This document shows, piece after piece, positions 1 to 9,386 of a DNA stretch of 64,000 nucleotides. Source of the stretch: Shewanella intestini (GTDB lineage: Bacteria; Pseudomonadota; Gammaproteobacteria; Enterobacterales; Shewanellaceae); the NCBI RefSeq assembly GCF_018221465.1, contig NZ_JAAIKR010000001.1:186001-250000 (forward strand). The letters are read 5' to 3'. The notes beneath the pieces were generated by a model that was given only the letters and a program-made list of their open reading frames with translations, was not told the DNA's origin and ran no database searches. The position numbers were made by a program, and so were the translations under genes. Position 1 is the first letter of the stretch. Every line of letters begins with the position of its first letter.

Positions 1-47
1 AAGGTAAATTATTTGTCTTAGTCTATGCTATAGGAAGTAAAATTTTT

Positions 48-124
48 GCGCGTGTAGCTCAGCTGGATAGAGTACCTGGCTACGAACCAGGCGGTCGGAG
101 GTTCGAATCCTCCCACGCGCACCA
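48..124 (+). tRNA. tRNA-Arg (anticodon ACG)
   Basis: Complete cloverleaf. The acceptor stem GCGCGTG (48-54) pairs with CACGCGC (114-120), followed by discriminator A and an encoded CCA end (122-124). The anticodon arm CCTGG/CCAGG encloses loop CTACGAA, giving anticodon ACG at 82-84. The T arm contains GTTCGAATC. ACG (deaminated to ICG by TadA) reads the CGU/CGC/CGA arginine codons. An intrinsic terminator follows within 10 bases, so this is the last or only tRNA of its transcript. The transcript's beginning may lie left of the window. Confidence 0.97.
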
Positions 125-132
125 TTATAGAT

Positions 133-162
133 AAGCCCTGCTAATTCAGCAGGGCTTTTTTA
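133..162 (+). terminator. Intrinsic terminator of the tRNA-Arg transcript
   Basis: The stem AAGCCCTGCT / AGCAGGGCTT with a 5-base loop is followed by a T run. It ends tRNA transcription 9 bases after the CCA end. Confidence 0.9.
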
Positions 163-671
163 TTTGCCTATATTATAGGCAGTTCTTCCAGAGCGTAAAT
201 AATACAGCCGATAAGTTCACTAACGTTGTTACTGTTTTCTTTCAAGATACCTGCTTTCCCCTCCGAAAAAGTTATTCATTTTCTATTCAAATACTCCCAG
301 GGTATGTCAACTTATCTTTTTCATAAGCGTTCAACGCCCTTTTTTAATGACATTATTATTGCACTGATAAAATATTTATAGATATCTCATTTTAAAGGCT
401 ATTTTGCTAAACAATCATCATTATGTTGGTATTGTTAGCACTACTTATGGTATGACCATTTTACAAAGGTGTAGTAGTTCTGGTATAAAATGTTTGTATT
501 TTATTATCAAAAAGTAGCTATTTGACTAATTTAGATGAGGTGTAAGGTAAATACCTTACTATTTATTTTGAATAAATATGCTTCAGTCGACGGTGTAAGC
601 CGTTTTTAATCATTTTATTGGACAGTAGGATTAGGTTATGACCTAAAAAACTGTCTATAAGAGGAAACACT
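163..671. other. Intergenic region, promoter side of oadGAB
   Basis: About 500 bases of AT-rich DNA without a credible gene; the short reading frames have no ribosome site. It must hold the oadGAB promoter. The only strong structure is the 18-bp palindrome at 542-559, entered separately. The last 10 bases carry GAGGAAAC, the ribosome site of oadG. Confidence 0.6.
542..559. promoter_or_regulatory. 18-bp perfect palindrome upstream of oadGAB, operator candidate
   Basis: GTAAGGTA-AA-TACCTTAC is a perfect 8-bp inverted repeat with a 2-base centre, about 113 bases before the oadG start. Its size and near-zero spacer suit a dimeric repressor or activator better than an RNA hairpin. The regulator is unknown. 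A related half-site arrangement (TACC-tataa-GGTA) occurs in the porin leader near 5122-5135. Confidence 0.45.
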
Positions 672-911
672 ATGGTGTCATTGACTGAACAATTATCAAA
701 TGCTTTGAGCATTATGATAATGGGGATGGGACTTGTTTTTGTTTTTTTAAGTTTACTTATCATTGGGATTAACCTTGTCGCAAAGCTATTTCCTGTGGTC
801 CCTGTCGCTATACCGCAGCCACTTCAGCCAACTACCACAACAGAAATTGATCCAGTTCTCGTTGCTGCTATTACCTCAGCAGTTCACCAATACCGTAAAC
901 AGGTACGCTAG
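672..911 (+). CDS. oadG: Oxaloacetate decarboxylase Na+ pump, gamma subunit
   Basis: Small subunit (79 aa) of the membrane Na+-translocating oxaloacetate decarboxylase. In the family, OadG anchors the biotin-carrying alpha subunit to the beta subunit and helps coordinate zinc. The sequence has one hydrophobic segment (about residues 12-37) followed by a Pro/Thr-rich linker and a short polar tail, the usual OadG plan. The GAGGAAAC ribosome site sits just before the ATG. It is first in oadG-oadA-oadB, and the next gene begins within 15 bases of its stop. Identification rests on size, topology and operon position, because gamma subunits are poorly conserved. Confidence 0.9.
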   Translation: MVSLTEQLSNALSIMIMGMGLVFVFLSLLIIGINLVAKLFPVVPVAIPQPLQPTTTTEIDPVLVAAITSAVHQYRKQVR

Positions 912-925
912 CCATGGGAGACATT

Positions 926-2731
926 ATGAAAAAGCCATTATTATTAACCGAAGTTGCACTGCGCGATGCTCATCAATCAATATTGGCAACCCGCCTTAGA
1001 ATTGACGACATGTTACCGATAGCCCCATTGCTAGATAAAGTAGGCTATTGGTCAATGGAGTCATGGGGCGGCGCAACTTTTGATGCTTGTATACGCTATT
1101 TAGGTGAAGATCCGTGGGATCGTATCCGTGAATTGAAAAAAGCCATGCCAAATACGCCGCAACAAATGCTTTTACGCGGGCAAAACCTATTAGGTTACCG
1201 TCATTATGCCGATGATGTTGTTACTCGATTTGTTGAGCGCGCACATATTAATGGGGTTGATGTATTTCGTATTTTTGATGCTATGAACGATGTTCGTAAT
1301 TTAGAAACGGCAGTGAGGAGTGTTAAACAAGTCGGTGGGCATGCCCAAGGTACCATTTCATATACCACAAGCCCTGTGCACACCTTAGACACTTGGATTG
1401 ATATGGCCAAACGCCTTGAAGACATGGGGGCAGACTCGTTGTGTATTAAAGACATGGCAGGACTTTTAAAGCCTATGGAAGCCTATGAGCTTATCAGCCG
1501 CTTAAAATCGCAAACCGACCTAATGGTGTCGATGCATTGCCATGCAACCACAGGGTTAAGTACTGCTACCTATCAAAAAGCCATTGAAGCAGGCGTTGAT
1601 GTACTTGATACCGCTATTTCTTCAATGAGCCAAACCTATGGTCATAGCGCCAGTGAAACCTTGGTTGCTATGGTTGAAGGAACTGATAGAGAAACAACTT
1701 ATGATATGGCGATAATGGAAGAAATTGCCGCCTATTTTAGAGAAGTTCGTAAAAAGTATGTTCGTTTTGAAGGTGCATTAAAGGGAATCGATTCCCGAAT
1801 TCTTCGAGCGCAAGTGCCAGGTGGCATGTTAACCAATATGGAAAATCAACTCAAAGAGCAGGGCGCCGCAGATAAAATGGATGCTGTGTTAGAGGAAATT
1901 CCGCGTGTACGTCAAGACTTAGGTTATTTACCTCTCGTTACGCCAACATCACAAATCGTTGGTTCACAGTCAGTTATCAACGTTTTAATGGGCGAGCGTT
2001 ATAAAGCGTTAACCAAAGAGACTGAAGGGGTATTAAAAGGCGAGTATGGTGCAACGCCAGCTCCAGTGGATAAGCAGCTTCAAGCGCGAGTATTAGGCGG
2101 TGAACAAGCAATTACCTGTCGCCCAGCTGACTTAATTGCGCCTGAGTTAGATAAGTTGCGCACAGAGCTACAGCACCAAGCAGCTGAAAAAGGTTTGTTG
2201 CTTGCATCAGAGGTTGATGACGATGTCATGACATACGCACTGTTTAATCAAATAGGCTTACAGTTTATTGAAAACCGAGGTGATTCTGATGCATTTGAGC
2301 CTGCACCAAGTGCAGAGGACCTTATTATTGCTGCTGATAAACCCAGCAGTGACAAACCTGAAACGTATACGGTCAATGTACAAGGGCAACAGTTTGTTGT
2401 TGAGGTGGCGCAAGGTGGTGATATTAGCCAAATACTCCCTGTTCCGCAAAGCTCAGCTTCTGCCCTCGCACCAGTTTCTCCAGCACAATTAGCCGCAGTG
2501 CCAAACACTGGCGAGGTGAAATCAACCATGAGTGCGCCACTATCAGGTAATATTTTTAAAGTATTGGTTAATGATGGGCAATCGGTGCAAAAAGGTGAGG
2601 TGGTATTGATTTTAGAGGCCATGAAAATGGAGACTGAGGTTCGTGCTCAACACGCGGGTGTCGTAACACAGCTAGTGGTTAAACAAGGTGATAGCGTATC
2701 TGTTGGCTCACCATTGTTAGCAATTGCATAA
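926..2731 (+). CDS. oadA: Oxaloacetate decarboxylase Na+ pump, alpha subunit (biotin carboxyltransferase)
   Basis: Cytoplasmic alpha subunit. It transfers the carboxyl group of oxaloacetate to its own biotin, yielding pyruvate, and OadB then uses decarboxylation of carboxybiotin to export Na+. The N-terminal carboxyltransferase TIM barrel begins with [11 protein letters not shown] and carries the metal-site SMHCHATTG stretch. A Pro/Ala-rich linker leads to a C-terminal biotinyl domain with EAMKMET, whose lysine (about residue 567) is biotinylated. I choose the ATG at 926 because GGGAGA lies 4 bases upstream; an in-frame ATG at 914 lacks such a site. The length (601 aa) is normal for OadA. It is separated from oadB by 9 bases. 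Confidence 0.96.
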   Translation: MKKPLLLTEVALRDAHQSILATRLRIDDMLPIAPLLDKVGYWSMESWGGATFDACIRYLGEDPWDRIRELKKAMPNTPQQMLLRGQNLLGYRHYADDVVTRFVERAHINGVDVFRIFDAMNDVRNLETAVRSVKQVGGHAQGTISYTTSPVHTLDTWIDMAKRLEDMGADSLCIKDMAGLLKPMEAYELISRLKSQTDLMVSMHCHATTGLSTATYQKAIEAGVDVLDTAISSMSQTYGHSASETLVAMVEGTDRETTYDMAIMEEIAAYFREVRKKYVRFEGALKGIDSRILRAQVPGGMLTNMENQLKEQGAADKMDAVLEEIPRVRQDLGYLPLVTPTSQIVGSQSVINVLMGERYKALTKETEGVLKGEYGATPAPVDKQLQARVLGGEQAITCRPADLIAPELDKLRTELQHQAAEKGLLLASEVDDDVMTYALFNQIGLQFIENRGDSDAFEPAPSAEDLIIAADKPSSDKPETYTVNVQGQQFVVEVAQGGDISQILPVPQSSASALAPVSPAQLAAVPNTGEVKSTMSAPLSGNIFKVLVNDGQSVQKGEVVLILEAMKMETEVRAQHAGVVTQLVVKQGDSVSVGSPLLAIA

Positions 2732-2740
2732 GAGGGGCAC

Positions 2741-3871
2741 ATGGAAGGATTAATTGCATTTTGGAATGAAACCGGTATCGCTAACTTTAATGGCGGCCAA
2801 CTAATGATGATTGCGGTTGGATTATTATTATTGTTTCTTGCTATCTCTAAAGGTTTTGAGCCTTTGCTATTATTGCCTATTGGCTTTGGTGCTATTTTAG
2901 CCAATATCCCTAACGCTGGATTCACTGAAGAAGGTGGCCTGCTTTATTATGTTTATTATATTGGTATAGAAACGGGGATATTCCCATTATTAATATTTAT
3001 GGGGGTCGGTGCGCTGACCGACTTTGGTGCTTTGATTGCTAATCCACGCACTTTATTACTGGGGGCGTCTGCACAATTTGGTATTTTTGCCACATTACTC
3101 GGGGCAATTGGCTTGAATTTAGTGCCTGGTTTTGAGTTTTCAATGACAGATGCTGCGGCTATCGCCATTATCGGTGGTGCTGACGGGCCGACGGCAATCT
3201 TTTTAGCGTCAAAGTTGGCACCTGAACTGCTTGGCGCAATTGCTGTTGCTGCATATTCATATATGGCCTTGGTTCCATTAATTCAGCCGCCGATTATGCG
3301 TTTATTTACCACGCAAGCTGAACGCGAGATAAAAATGGAGCAGCTGCGTGAAGTCAGCAAAAAGGAAAAAATCATCTTCCCGTTGATGGTATTAGGGTTA
3401 ACCATTTTATTTTTACCTGCAGCAACGCCACTAATCGGTATGTTTTGTCTGGGTAACCTAATGCGTGAATCTGGTGTCGTTGACCGACTGTCGAGTACGG
3501 CGCAAAATGAGTTAATTAACATTGTGACTATTTTCCTTGGTTTAGCAGTTGGTTCTAAGTTATCGGCTGATCAGTTCTTAACCATTCAGACTCTCGGAAT
3601 TCTAATTCTTGGTGCAGTGGCATTTAGTATCGGTACAGCTTCAGGTGTATTAATGGCAAAGCTGATGTGCAAACTCACTGGCGGTAAGATTAACCCGCTG
3701 ATTGGTGCCGCTGGAGTGTCTGCAGTGCCGATGGCTGCAAGGGTGGTAAATAAAGTTGGCTTAGAAGCCAATCATCAAAACTTTTTATTAATGCACGCAA
3801 TGGGGCCAAATGTTGCTGGGGTTTTGGGAAGCGCGGTTGCTGCTGGGGTGTTATTAGCGGTATTAGGTTAA
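2741..3871 (+). CDS. oadB: Oxaloacetate decarboxylase Na+ pump, beta subunit
   Basis: Integral-membrane subunit (376 aa) that decarboxylates carboxybiotin and exports Na+. It is very hydrophobic, with about ten membrane segments. The [10 protein letters not shown] stretch carries the conserved aspartate of the Na+ site (equivalent to Asp203 in Klebsiella OadB, from memory), and the C-terminal half has the [17 protein letters not shown] re-entrant region typical of the family. A GAGGGG ribosome site precedes the ATG. It is the last gene of oadGAB, followed by a strong terminator. The Na+ gradient made here could drive Na+ symporters such as the one at 7781-9028. Confidence 0.96.
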   Translation: MEGLIAFWNETGIANFNGGQLMMIAVGLLLLFLAISKGFEPLLLLPIGFGAILANIPNAGFTEEGGLLYYVYYIGIETGIFPLLIFMGVGALTDFGALIANPRTLLLGASAQFGIFATLLGAIGLNLVPGFEFSMTDAAAIAIIGGADGPTAIFLASKLAPELLGAIAVAAYSYMALVPLIQPPIMRLFTTQAEREIKMEQLREVSKKEKIIFPLMVLGLTILFLPAATPLIGMFCLGNLMRESGVVDRLSSTAQNELINIVTIFLGLAVGSKLSADQFLTIQTLGILILGAVAFSIGTASGVLMAKLMCKLTGGKINPLIGAAGVSAVPMAARVVNKVGLEANHQNFLLMHAMGPNVAGVLGSAVAAGVLLAVLG

Positions 3872-3930
3872 CCGTCTGGCGCTGATCAGTTTGCTGATAC
3901 AGCAAAAAACTTAGCATCCTAGATTGAACA

Positions 3931-3963
3931 AAAAGGCACACTTAAATAGTGTGCCTTTTTTTG
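3931..3963 (+). terminator. Intrinsic terminator after oadGAB
   Basis: The stem AAAAGGCACAC / GTGTGCCTTTT with a 7-base loop is followed by Ts, about 60 bases after the oadB stop. Confidence 0.9.
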
Positions 3964-5271
3964 CGAGCTTAACTTGACGCTTTAACCTTTATTATCAATA
4001 AGTTCAATTTACGTTTGAAATGAATAACCCCGACATATTACCAATTTCTCACGGTTTATTTTTATCATTTGTGTACGCGTTAAGTTGCTGGCATCCAAGC
4101 TCGTAAACTAATGTCTAGAGTGTTTGCATGGCAGCATAAACTTTTGTTGCTAGATACCGAAGTGAACGTATATCCCCAGTTACCACATATTGAAATACAT
4201 TTATGCAGCACGCTGTTTTGCAACACCAGCAGCAAGAGTTAAATCATGTTCAATATTTCAATATACCAAAATACCTCTTTAGGTGTAGGTGTTTTTTGTC
4301 GGTAATTTTTACTGCTGTCTGGGGGCACTATTTACGTTGCTGAAGAGTTTGATACTTATGTTATTGAGTTGTTAGGCGGTGTTGTTTTGGAGGGGTTTTC
4401 AGCTGTTTTTAGCTTATTTTTACCCGATTTCTATCATGGTATGTTGTGAGAATGTTTCTTGTTGTGGCTTGTTTACTGGTATGGTTAAAGTGGCTGTTTA
4501 ATTGCTTTATGAAAATAAACTTTATACTCATTTAGGGGTATTTATCTATTTGCCATATTCTTGCCATGTTTCAAAAATAGTAAATATGATGGTTTTGATT
4601 AAATATGTATTGCTATTTTTATATTGATCCGGGTAATTATCCTTTTTATTTATCGACTATTGAATTGCTTGGGTTCTAGTTTGGTTAGTTTGTAAAAATA
4701 GCAATTATTTAGTTTTTTATATTGTAATTTATGGCAGGGTTAACAGCTGGAATTATTATGACCTGCTGACTTTCTTGGTATTTAACTATCTGATTTTGTT
4801 CCTTTTGCTTGTTTTTTGTGCTTAATGCTCTGTTGTTGTGTTATGACTAAAAGAAAAAGGAGGGGGGGATCTTTTACCGTTTTTTAAAGCTGTTTTTTGG
4901 ACATTAAATAATGACATTCTACTTTTAAATTGGGCTATTCGAGTCATTGAGTCTACACTCTGATTTATTAATTATCATTTGATTGTGAACTCAATAACGC
5001 TATGTAAGCAGGGGTAATTGATTTTATTATTACCCGGTGAGGAGGGGGATAAATATCTAAGTCATTTTTATTACATATTGCGATACATCACCAATAACCA
5101 ACTTAAAAAAGAGTATTTAAATACCTATAAGGTAATAAAATGCTAATTCTGTCACAGAAAAGTAACGTCTGGGTTGTTATGGTGCGTGTGGGTGGCTTGG
5201 GATTTCACTTCGTGAATGCTAAGCGTTTGGCAAAAAAATAAATGCCATATAAAGAGATATAGGGATAGATG
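3964..5271. other. 1.3-kb AT-rich non-coding gap before the porin gene
   Basis: No reading frame with a ribosome site or family resemblance was found on either strand. The DNA is AT-rich with long T runs and two G runs (about 4859-4868 and 5041-5047). The inverted repeat at 5012-5035 and a small TACC-N5-GGTA repeat near 5122-5135 are the only structures noted. The gap must contain the porin promoter and may have a long 5' leader or an sRNA gene, but no specific RNA is recognisable. Confidence 0.5.
5012..5035. promoter_or_regulatory. Inverted repeat in the porin upstream region
   Basis: GGGTAAT and ATTACCC form a perfect 7-bp inverted repeat separated by 10 bases, about 235 bases before the porin start. 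It could be an operator or a leader hairpin. There is no T run, so it is not a terminator. Confidence 0.3.
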
Positions 5272-6489
5272 ATGAATAAGAAACTAGTCATGTCAGCACT
5301 AACAAGTGCAGTATTAATGGCAATGGGGACTGCGCAAGCTGCGCCAGCAAAAGTAGATAACATTGCTGATGCCATTACTCAAGGTACAACTAAAGTTGAC
5401 TTAAACCTACGTTATGAAGGTGTTCAACAAGATAATGCATCAAAAGATGCCGATGCTTTAACCTTACGTACTCGCTTAACGCTAGCGACTGCGCAATACA
5501 ATGGTTTATCTGCATTGGTAGAATTTGAAGATTCTCGAAATGTTGCTGGGGTGAACGACTATAACGATACCAATGGTAATAATCCTGATTATTCTGTTAT
5601 TGCTGACCCAAATACCACTGAACTTGACCAAGCTTTTTTACAATATCAACGCAGTGGTTTCAAAGCCCGTGTTGGTCGTCAAATGATTGCACTGGGTAAT
5701 CAACGTTTTGTTGGTCACGTAGGCTGGCGTCAAGACCGTCAAACATTTGATGGTTTAACAATGCAATATGCCTTTAATGATGCTTTTGAAGTTGATTATG
5801 GTTATTTAACGAAACGTAATCGTATTTTCGCAGAAGCGAAAGATGTTGATGCGAAAGATCATATCTTTAATGCTTCATATAAATTAGGCTTTGGTAAAGT
5901 GACGGGTTACGGTTACTTACTTGAAGAAGACAAAGCTGAAAAGAATGGTATCGACACTTACGGTATTAACTTTGAAGGTTCAACCAAGGTTGCTGACGCT
6001 AAAATTCTGTATAAAGCAGAATATGCGAGTCAAGAATCGACCTCAGCAGCAGCGAAATATGATGCTGATTACCTAGCCTTGGAAGCCGGTGCTGGCATTA
6101 TGGGTTACACCGTTAAAGCAGGTTATGAAAAACTTGGTTCAGATGATGGCATGTACGGTTTTAGTACACCACTAGCTACGTTGCATAAATTTAATGGTTG
6201 GTCTGACCAATTCCTTGGTACGCCAAAAGAAGGTTTAGTTGATATTTACGCTTCGGTTGGTGGCAGCTTAATGTCCGCTAAATGGACTTTGGCTTATCAT
6301 AAATTTGATGCAGATAAAGCAAGTGCGACTGTTGATGATTTAGGTTCTGAAATTGATGCATCAGTGGTTATGCCTATTAACAAAAACTACTTAGTTGGTG
6401 TTAAATACGCTAAATACTCAGCAGGTGATTCAACTGCGGGTAAAGTAGATACTGATAAAGTATGGCTATGGGCTAACGCTAAATTCTAA
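5272..6489 (+). CDS. Outer-membrane porin, alginate-export/OprD-like beta barrel
   Basis: The 405-aa precursor has a signal peptide (MNKKLVMSALTSAVLMAMG, cut after about AQA). The mature chain consists of alternating polar/hydrophobic beta strands and ends in KVWLWANAKF, with the C-terminal phenylalanine that Gram-negative porins use for BAM-dependent insertion. The early LNLRYEG and LTLRTRLTL strands resemble the alginate-export-type porins common in Shewanella; substrate unknown. The second ATG (5272) is preferred because AGGGA lies 6 bases upstream, against 3 for the ATG at 5269. It is a single-gene unit with its own terminator after a long non-coding gap, so regulation is probably independent of oadGAB. 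Confidence 0.85.
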   Translation: MNKKLVMSALTSAVLMAMGTAQAAPAKVDNIADAITQGTTKVDLNLRYEGVQQDNASKDADALTLRTRLTLATAQYNGLSALVEFEDSRNVAGVNDYNDTNGNNPDYSVIADPNTTELDQAFLQYQRSGFKARVGRQMIALGNQRFVGHVGWRQDRQTFDGLTMQYAFNDAFEVDYGYLTKRNRIFAEAKDVDAKDHIFNASYKLGFGKVTGYGYLLEEDKAEKNGIDTYGINFEGSTKVADAKILYKAEYASQESTSAAAKYDADYLALEAGAGIMGYTVKAGYEKLGSDDGMYGFSTPLATLHKFNGWSDQFLGTPKEGLVDIYASVGGSLMSAKWTLAYHKFDADKASATVDDLGSEIDASVVMPINKNYLVGVKYAKYSAGDSTAGKVDTDKVWLWANAKF

Positions 6490-6530
6490 GCTTTGGTTAG
6501 CTAATTTTTTTTAGAAAAAAGACCAAATAT

Positions 6531-6564
6531 AAAACGAGCATGCTAAACGCATGCTCGTTTTTTT
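6531..6564 (+). terminator. Intrinsic terminator after the porin gene
   Basis: A perfect 12-bp stem, AAACGAGCATGC / GCATGCTCGTTT, with a 5-base loop is followed by a T run. Confidence 0.92.
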
Positions 6565-6653
6565 GTGTCGCTCGTTCACGATTATTTAATGCGTCTTAGC
6601 AACTAATGGTTGTACGACTGTGCTTGCTGGCAATATGTAGTTACCGATTTTAT

Positions 6654-7394
6654 TTATCGAGCAAAACCGCCAAATGGCTTTAATAGTAATGGCGCAAGGG
6701 CGGCATGTTTTTCACGTAACTCTTGTGGCAAGTCGCCTAAATGCACCATACGAGTTGGGGTGGCAGCAGCAATCCAACGCTCAGCGTGTGCGTCCCAATT
6801 TTCAATATGTGTGAATGATGCTGCTAGATCTTTAAAGCGCTCATAAACTAAAATATCGCCTTCATCAGACATATAATATTGATAATTTAAAGTACCTTCT
6901 TCTGTTTTAGCGCGTTCAATTTGAGAATTCATCACCGCTTTAAAGTTTGCGAGTTGGCCATCATTAAGTTTTGCTTCCACTATCCACCCAAAATTTTCAA
7001 ATGTGGTATCGCCATTGTTGTCAATTAAACTCCCTTGAGCATTTTCGCGGGCAAAGCCACCCAATGGTTTTAGCCACGTTGGTGAAAGTGCGGCATGACG
7101 TTCACGTACATCTTCTGGTAAATCACCTAAATGAAGCATACGAGTGAGTGCTGCTGCAGCCATCCACCGCTTGGCGTGAGCATCCCAATTTTCAATATGT
7201 TCATGTGATGAATCAGGATCGGCAAAACGTTCATATACCATGATATCGCCAGCGTCTGATAAGTAATATTGATAATTTAAGGTGCCTTTTTCGGCCAGTG
7301 CACGCTTGATTTGCGAATTCATTACCGCTTTGAAATTCTCAAGTTCACCTTGGTTTAATTTTGCTTCAACTATCCAGCCATTATTTACAAACAT
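6654..7394 (-). CDS. Tandem-duplicated ABM-like (antibiotic biosynthesis monooxygenase-fold) protein
   Basis: 246 aa made of two copies of one about 111-residue unit joined by a 19-residue linker. Each copy starts with GWIVEAKLN, continues with NFKAVMNSQI, GTLNYQYY, GDI-VYERF and HIENWDAHA-RW, and ends LKP-GGFAR; the period is exactly 130 residues. The short dimeric alpha/beta-barrel look (YERF plus a following helix) suggests the ABM/YgiN superfamily, which includes quinol monooxygenases. Such proteins normally dimerise, so the fusion may be a built-in dimer. The ATG at 7394 is preferred: GGAG lies 7 bases upstream, whereas the longer frame would start at a TTG overlapping that site. No neighbour suggests a substrate. 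Confidence 0.65.
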   Translation of the reverse strand: MFVNNGWIVEAKLNQGELENFKAVMNSQIKRALAEKGTLNYQYYLSDAGDIMVYERFADPDSSHEHIENWDAHAKRWMAAAALTRMLHLGDLPEDVRERHAALSPTWLKPLGGFARENAQGSLIDNNGDTTFENFGWIVEAKLNDGQLANFKAVMNSQIERAKTEEGTLNYQYYMSDEGDILVYERFKDLAASFTHIENWDAHAERWIAAATPTRMVHLGDLPQELREKHAALAPLLLKPFGGFAR

Positions 7395-7780
7395 CATTAT
7401 CTCCAAATCTTATTACATAGCACTGTGTCATGTATTTACGGTGCTCAACTTGTTGTGAAAGTTGCTCAGTTTTTTTGACTGAACCGGCAACAATTAAATT
7501 ACCCAAAGTCGATATCACCTCGTCAATGACAGACAATTTAATCGTGAACACTGCCAGCAACAATATAGATCTGACTATAAATAGTTTCTGTTTTTCGTTG
7601 ATAATGCCGGCGTTTAATGGCATTTAGTTGTTTATATTATGGGGCGTTGGCCTATTTACGGGGGGTAAATACTTACGCTACAGTGTAAGGGGAAATGACA
7701 TGCGAAGAAGTCTCCCCCCAAATACACCCGATGTTACTCAGGTTCTCTGGAGGAATCTTGTGGTTTTACTACGTTAGTGG
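7395..7780. other. Intergenic region between ABM-like and symporter genes
   Basis: Both flanking genes are on the minus strand, so this holds the ABM-like gene's promoter and the symporter's 3' end. An 80-codon minus frame (7381-7623) overlaps the ABM start, lacks a ribosome site and resembles nothing I know; I do not call it. An imperfect palindrome lies at 7672-7689. Confidence 0.5.
7672..7689. promoter_or_regulatory. Imperfect palindrome upstream of the ABM-like gene
   Basis: CTTAC-GCTACAGT-GTAAG has 5-bp inverted arms 8 bases apart, preceded by GGTAAATA. The arms resemble those of the palindrome before oadG (GTAAG/CTTAC) in the opposite orientation. A shared regulator is possible but speculative. 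Confidence 0.25.
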
Positions 7781-9028
7781 TTAGGCCGCTTGTTGTTGAG
7801 ATTGAGCTTCATCGCGATAAAATTGCGCTTCATCAAATTGCTGCTCACTTTTTCCTATGACTACTGCAGTCATCATATCGCCGGTGACATTGGTCGCGGT
7901 GCGGATCATATCGATGACGCGGTCTATCGCAGCAATAAAGGCAATGCCTTCAAGTGGTAGGCCTACAACGCCTAATGTCACCGTTAACATAACCATGGCA
8001 CTGCCAGGAACACCAGCAGTACCAATGGAGGCAACCGTAGCCGTCACTGCAATTAATACATAGTCATTTATATCCAGTGGAATGCCATAAATTTGGGCAA
8101 TAAAGATGGCTGCAATTGCTGGGTAAATACCGCCGCAGCCATCCATATTCATCGTTGCACCTAAGGGTAAGACAAATGCACTGTAGCGTTTAGATACCCC
8201 CATTGAAGCGGTGCACTTTGAGCTAGCAGGCAAGGTGCCAAAGCTTGATGCCGTCGTAAATGCGACCAATTGGGCGGGCATTGCTTTATTGAAAAACTTA
8301 ATTGGACTGACTTTAGCAACAAATTTGATTAAGCCACCATAAACAAAAATAATATGAATTAACGCGGCGATATAGATAGCAATAATAAACTTACCTAGCG
8401 GTAATAATGTGGTTAAGCCATACTGGCCCACAACCCAAGCCATTAAGCCAAACACACCGATTGGGGTGAGTTTTAATACCATTTGGGTTAATTGAAACAT
8501 CACCTGTGCGCCAGCTTCAAAGGTGCGCTTTAACGGCAGCGCTTTCTCTCCGACACTGTTAATCGCAACACCAATTAAAGCTGCAAACACAATGATTTGT
8601 AAAATTTTACCCTCAGCAAGGGAAGCAAATGGATTTACAGGGATCATGTTTAACAACACTTGTGTGAAGCCGGGAATATTACGTTCACGTACTTCAGCGG
8701 TTGCAAGTTCTAAAGAGCCGCCCATGTCGATAACAGAGCCAATACTTAGTCCTATAAGAGAAGCCATCGTGCCTGTGAACATAAACATGGCTAAAGTTTT
8801 AAAACTTAAGCGTTTAAGATTAGATTGCGAATCTAAAGATGTAATGCTAACGACAATGGCACAAAGTACCAACGGGGCGACAAGCATTTTAATGGCACCA
8901 ATAAACAGGTCACCTAACGGTTTTAAAATAATAGCCTGTTCACCGAAAATAACCCCAATCATTGCGCCTAAGGCAAAGCCTGCTAGTACCTTTTGCCAAA
9001 AAGGGATGCGACTAAATATTGATAACAT
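7781..9028 (-). CDS. Dicarboxylate/amino acid:cation symporter (DAACS family)
   Basis: 415-aa inner-membrane secondary transporter of the glutamate/dicarboxylate family, which imports anionic substrates with Na+ or H+. Family features visible are the N-terminal IKMLVAPLVLCAIV helix, hairpin HP1 with TTASSFGTLP (the usual serine-rich SSSATLP position), the NMDG motif in helix 7 and HP2 with GTAGVPGSA. The NMDG motif continues CGGIYP rather than the common TALY, pointing to a particular subfamily; substrate not assignable. The ATG at 9028 is chosen because TGGAA lies upstream; the longer frame begins at TTG. A short Gln-rich tail ends the protein. It is monocistronic. Confidence 0.9.
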   Translation of the reverse strand: MLSIFSRIPFWQKVLAGFALGAMIGVIFGEQAIILKPLGDLFIGAIKMLVAPLVLCAIVVSITSLDSQSNLKRLSFKTLAMFMFTGTMASLIGLSIGSVIDMGGSLELATAEVRERNIPGFTQVLLNMIPVNPFASLAEGKILQIIVFAALIGVAINSVGEKALPLKRTFEAGAQVMFQLTQMVLKLTPIGVFGLMAWVVGQYGLTTLLPLGKFIIAIYIAALIHIIFVYGGLIKFVAKVSPIKFFNKAMPAQLVAFTTASSFGTLPASSKCTASMGVSKRYSAFVLPLGATMNMDGCGGIYPAIAAIFIAQIYGIPLDINDYVLIAVTATVASIGTAGVPGSAMVMLTVTLGVVGLPLEGIAFIAAIDRVIDMIRTATNVTGDMMTAVVIGKSEQQFDEAQFYRDEAQSQQQAA

Positions 9029-9386
9029 TAAATATTCCAATTTAGTTATATAACCAGATGTCGGCTATGTATTATTATTTTTGTAAAATTTTTATAGCGT
9101 TAGCATTACTTTATATCGGGCTAATGAGTGAGCTGAACACTCAGCTATTAATAGCGGGAAAACAAAGGAAAGCTCAGGTAAAGATGATTGACTGTGTCGT
9201 CTTTTTATAAAATTGATCAATTGAGTATATTGTAAGTAGCCAAAGAAAGACAAACAACGTCATTTTGTTATAACTTATGTCCATATAAAAGGTAAGTGTT
9301 ATTACTTTCTTCATTTTATAGCTGACTTATACATTTGAAATGGTTTTTTTTGTATAATAAATTCAATATTATCAATGGTTAATAAT
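9029..9386. other. Divergent promoter region
   Basis: About 360 AT-rich bases between the leftward symporter and the rightward YqaA-like gene, so both promoters lie here. It contains the hairpin TGAGTG-N7-CACTCA near 9125-9143 and the 12-bp palindrome AATTGATCAATT at 9211-9222. No small gene was seen. Confidence 0.5.
9211..9222. promoter_or_regulatory. 12-bp palindrome AATTGATCAATT
   Basis: A perfect self-complementary 12-mer in the divergent intergenic region. It resembles two TTGAT half-sites without the 4-base spacer an FNR site would need, so FNR is not supported. It may be an operator or chance in AT-rich DNA. Confidence 0.2.

Noticed and set aside
914-925. ATG at 914 as the oadA start
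   Set aside because: The ribosome site GGGAGA lies after it and serves the ATG at 926, which also matches the family N terminus.
7381-7623. 80-codon minus-strand frame overlapping the start of the ABM-like gene
   Set aside because: No ribosome site, no family resemblance, and it overlaps the real gene's start in a different frame.
9211-9222. FNR site at AATTGATCAATT
   Set aside because: The two TTGAT half-sites overlap instead of having the 4-base spacer that FNR requires.
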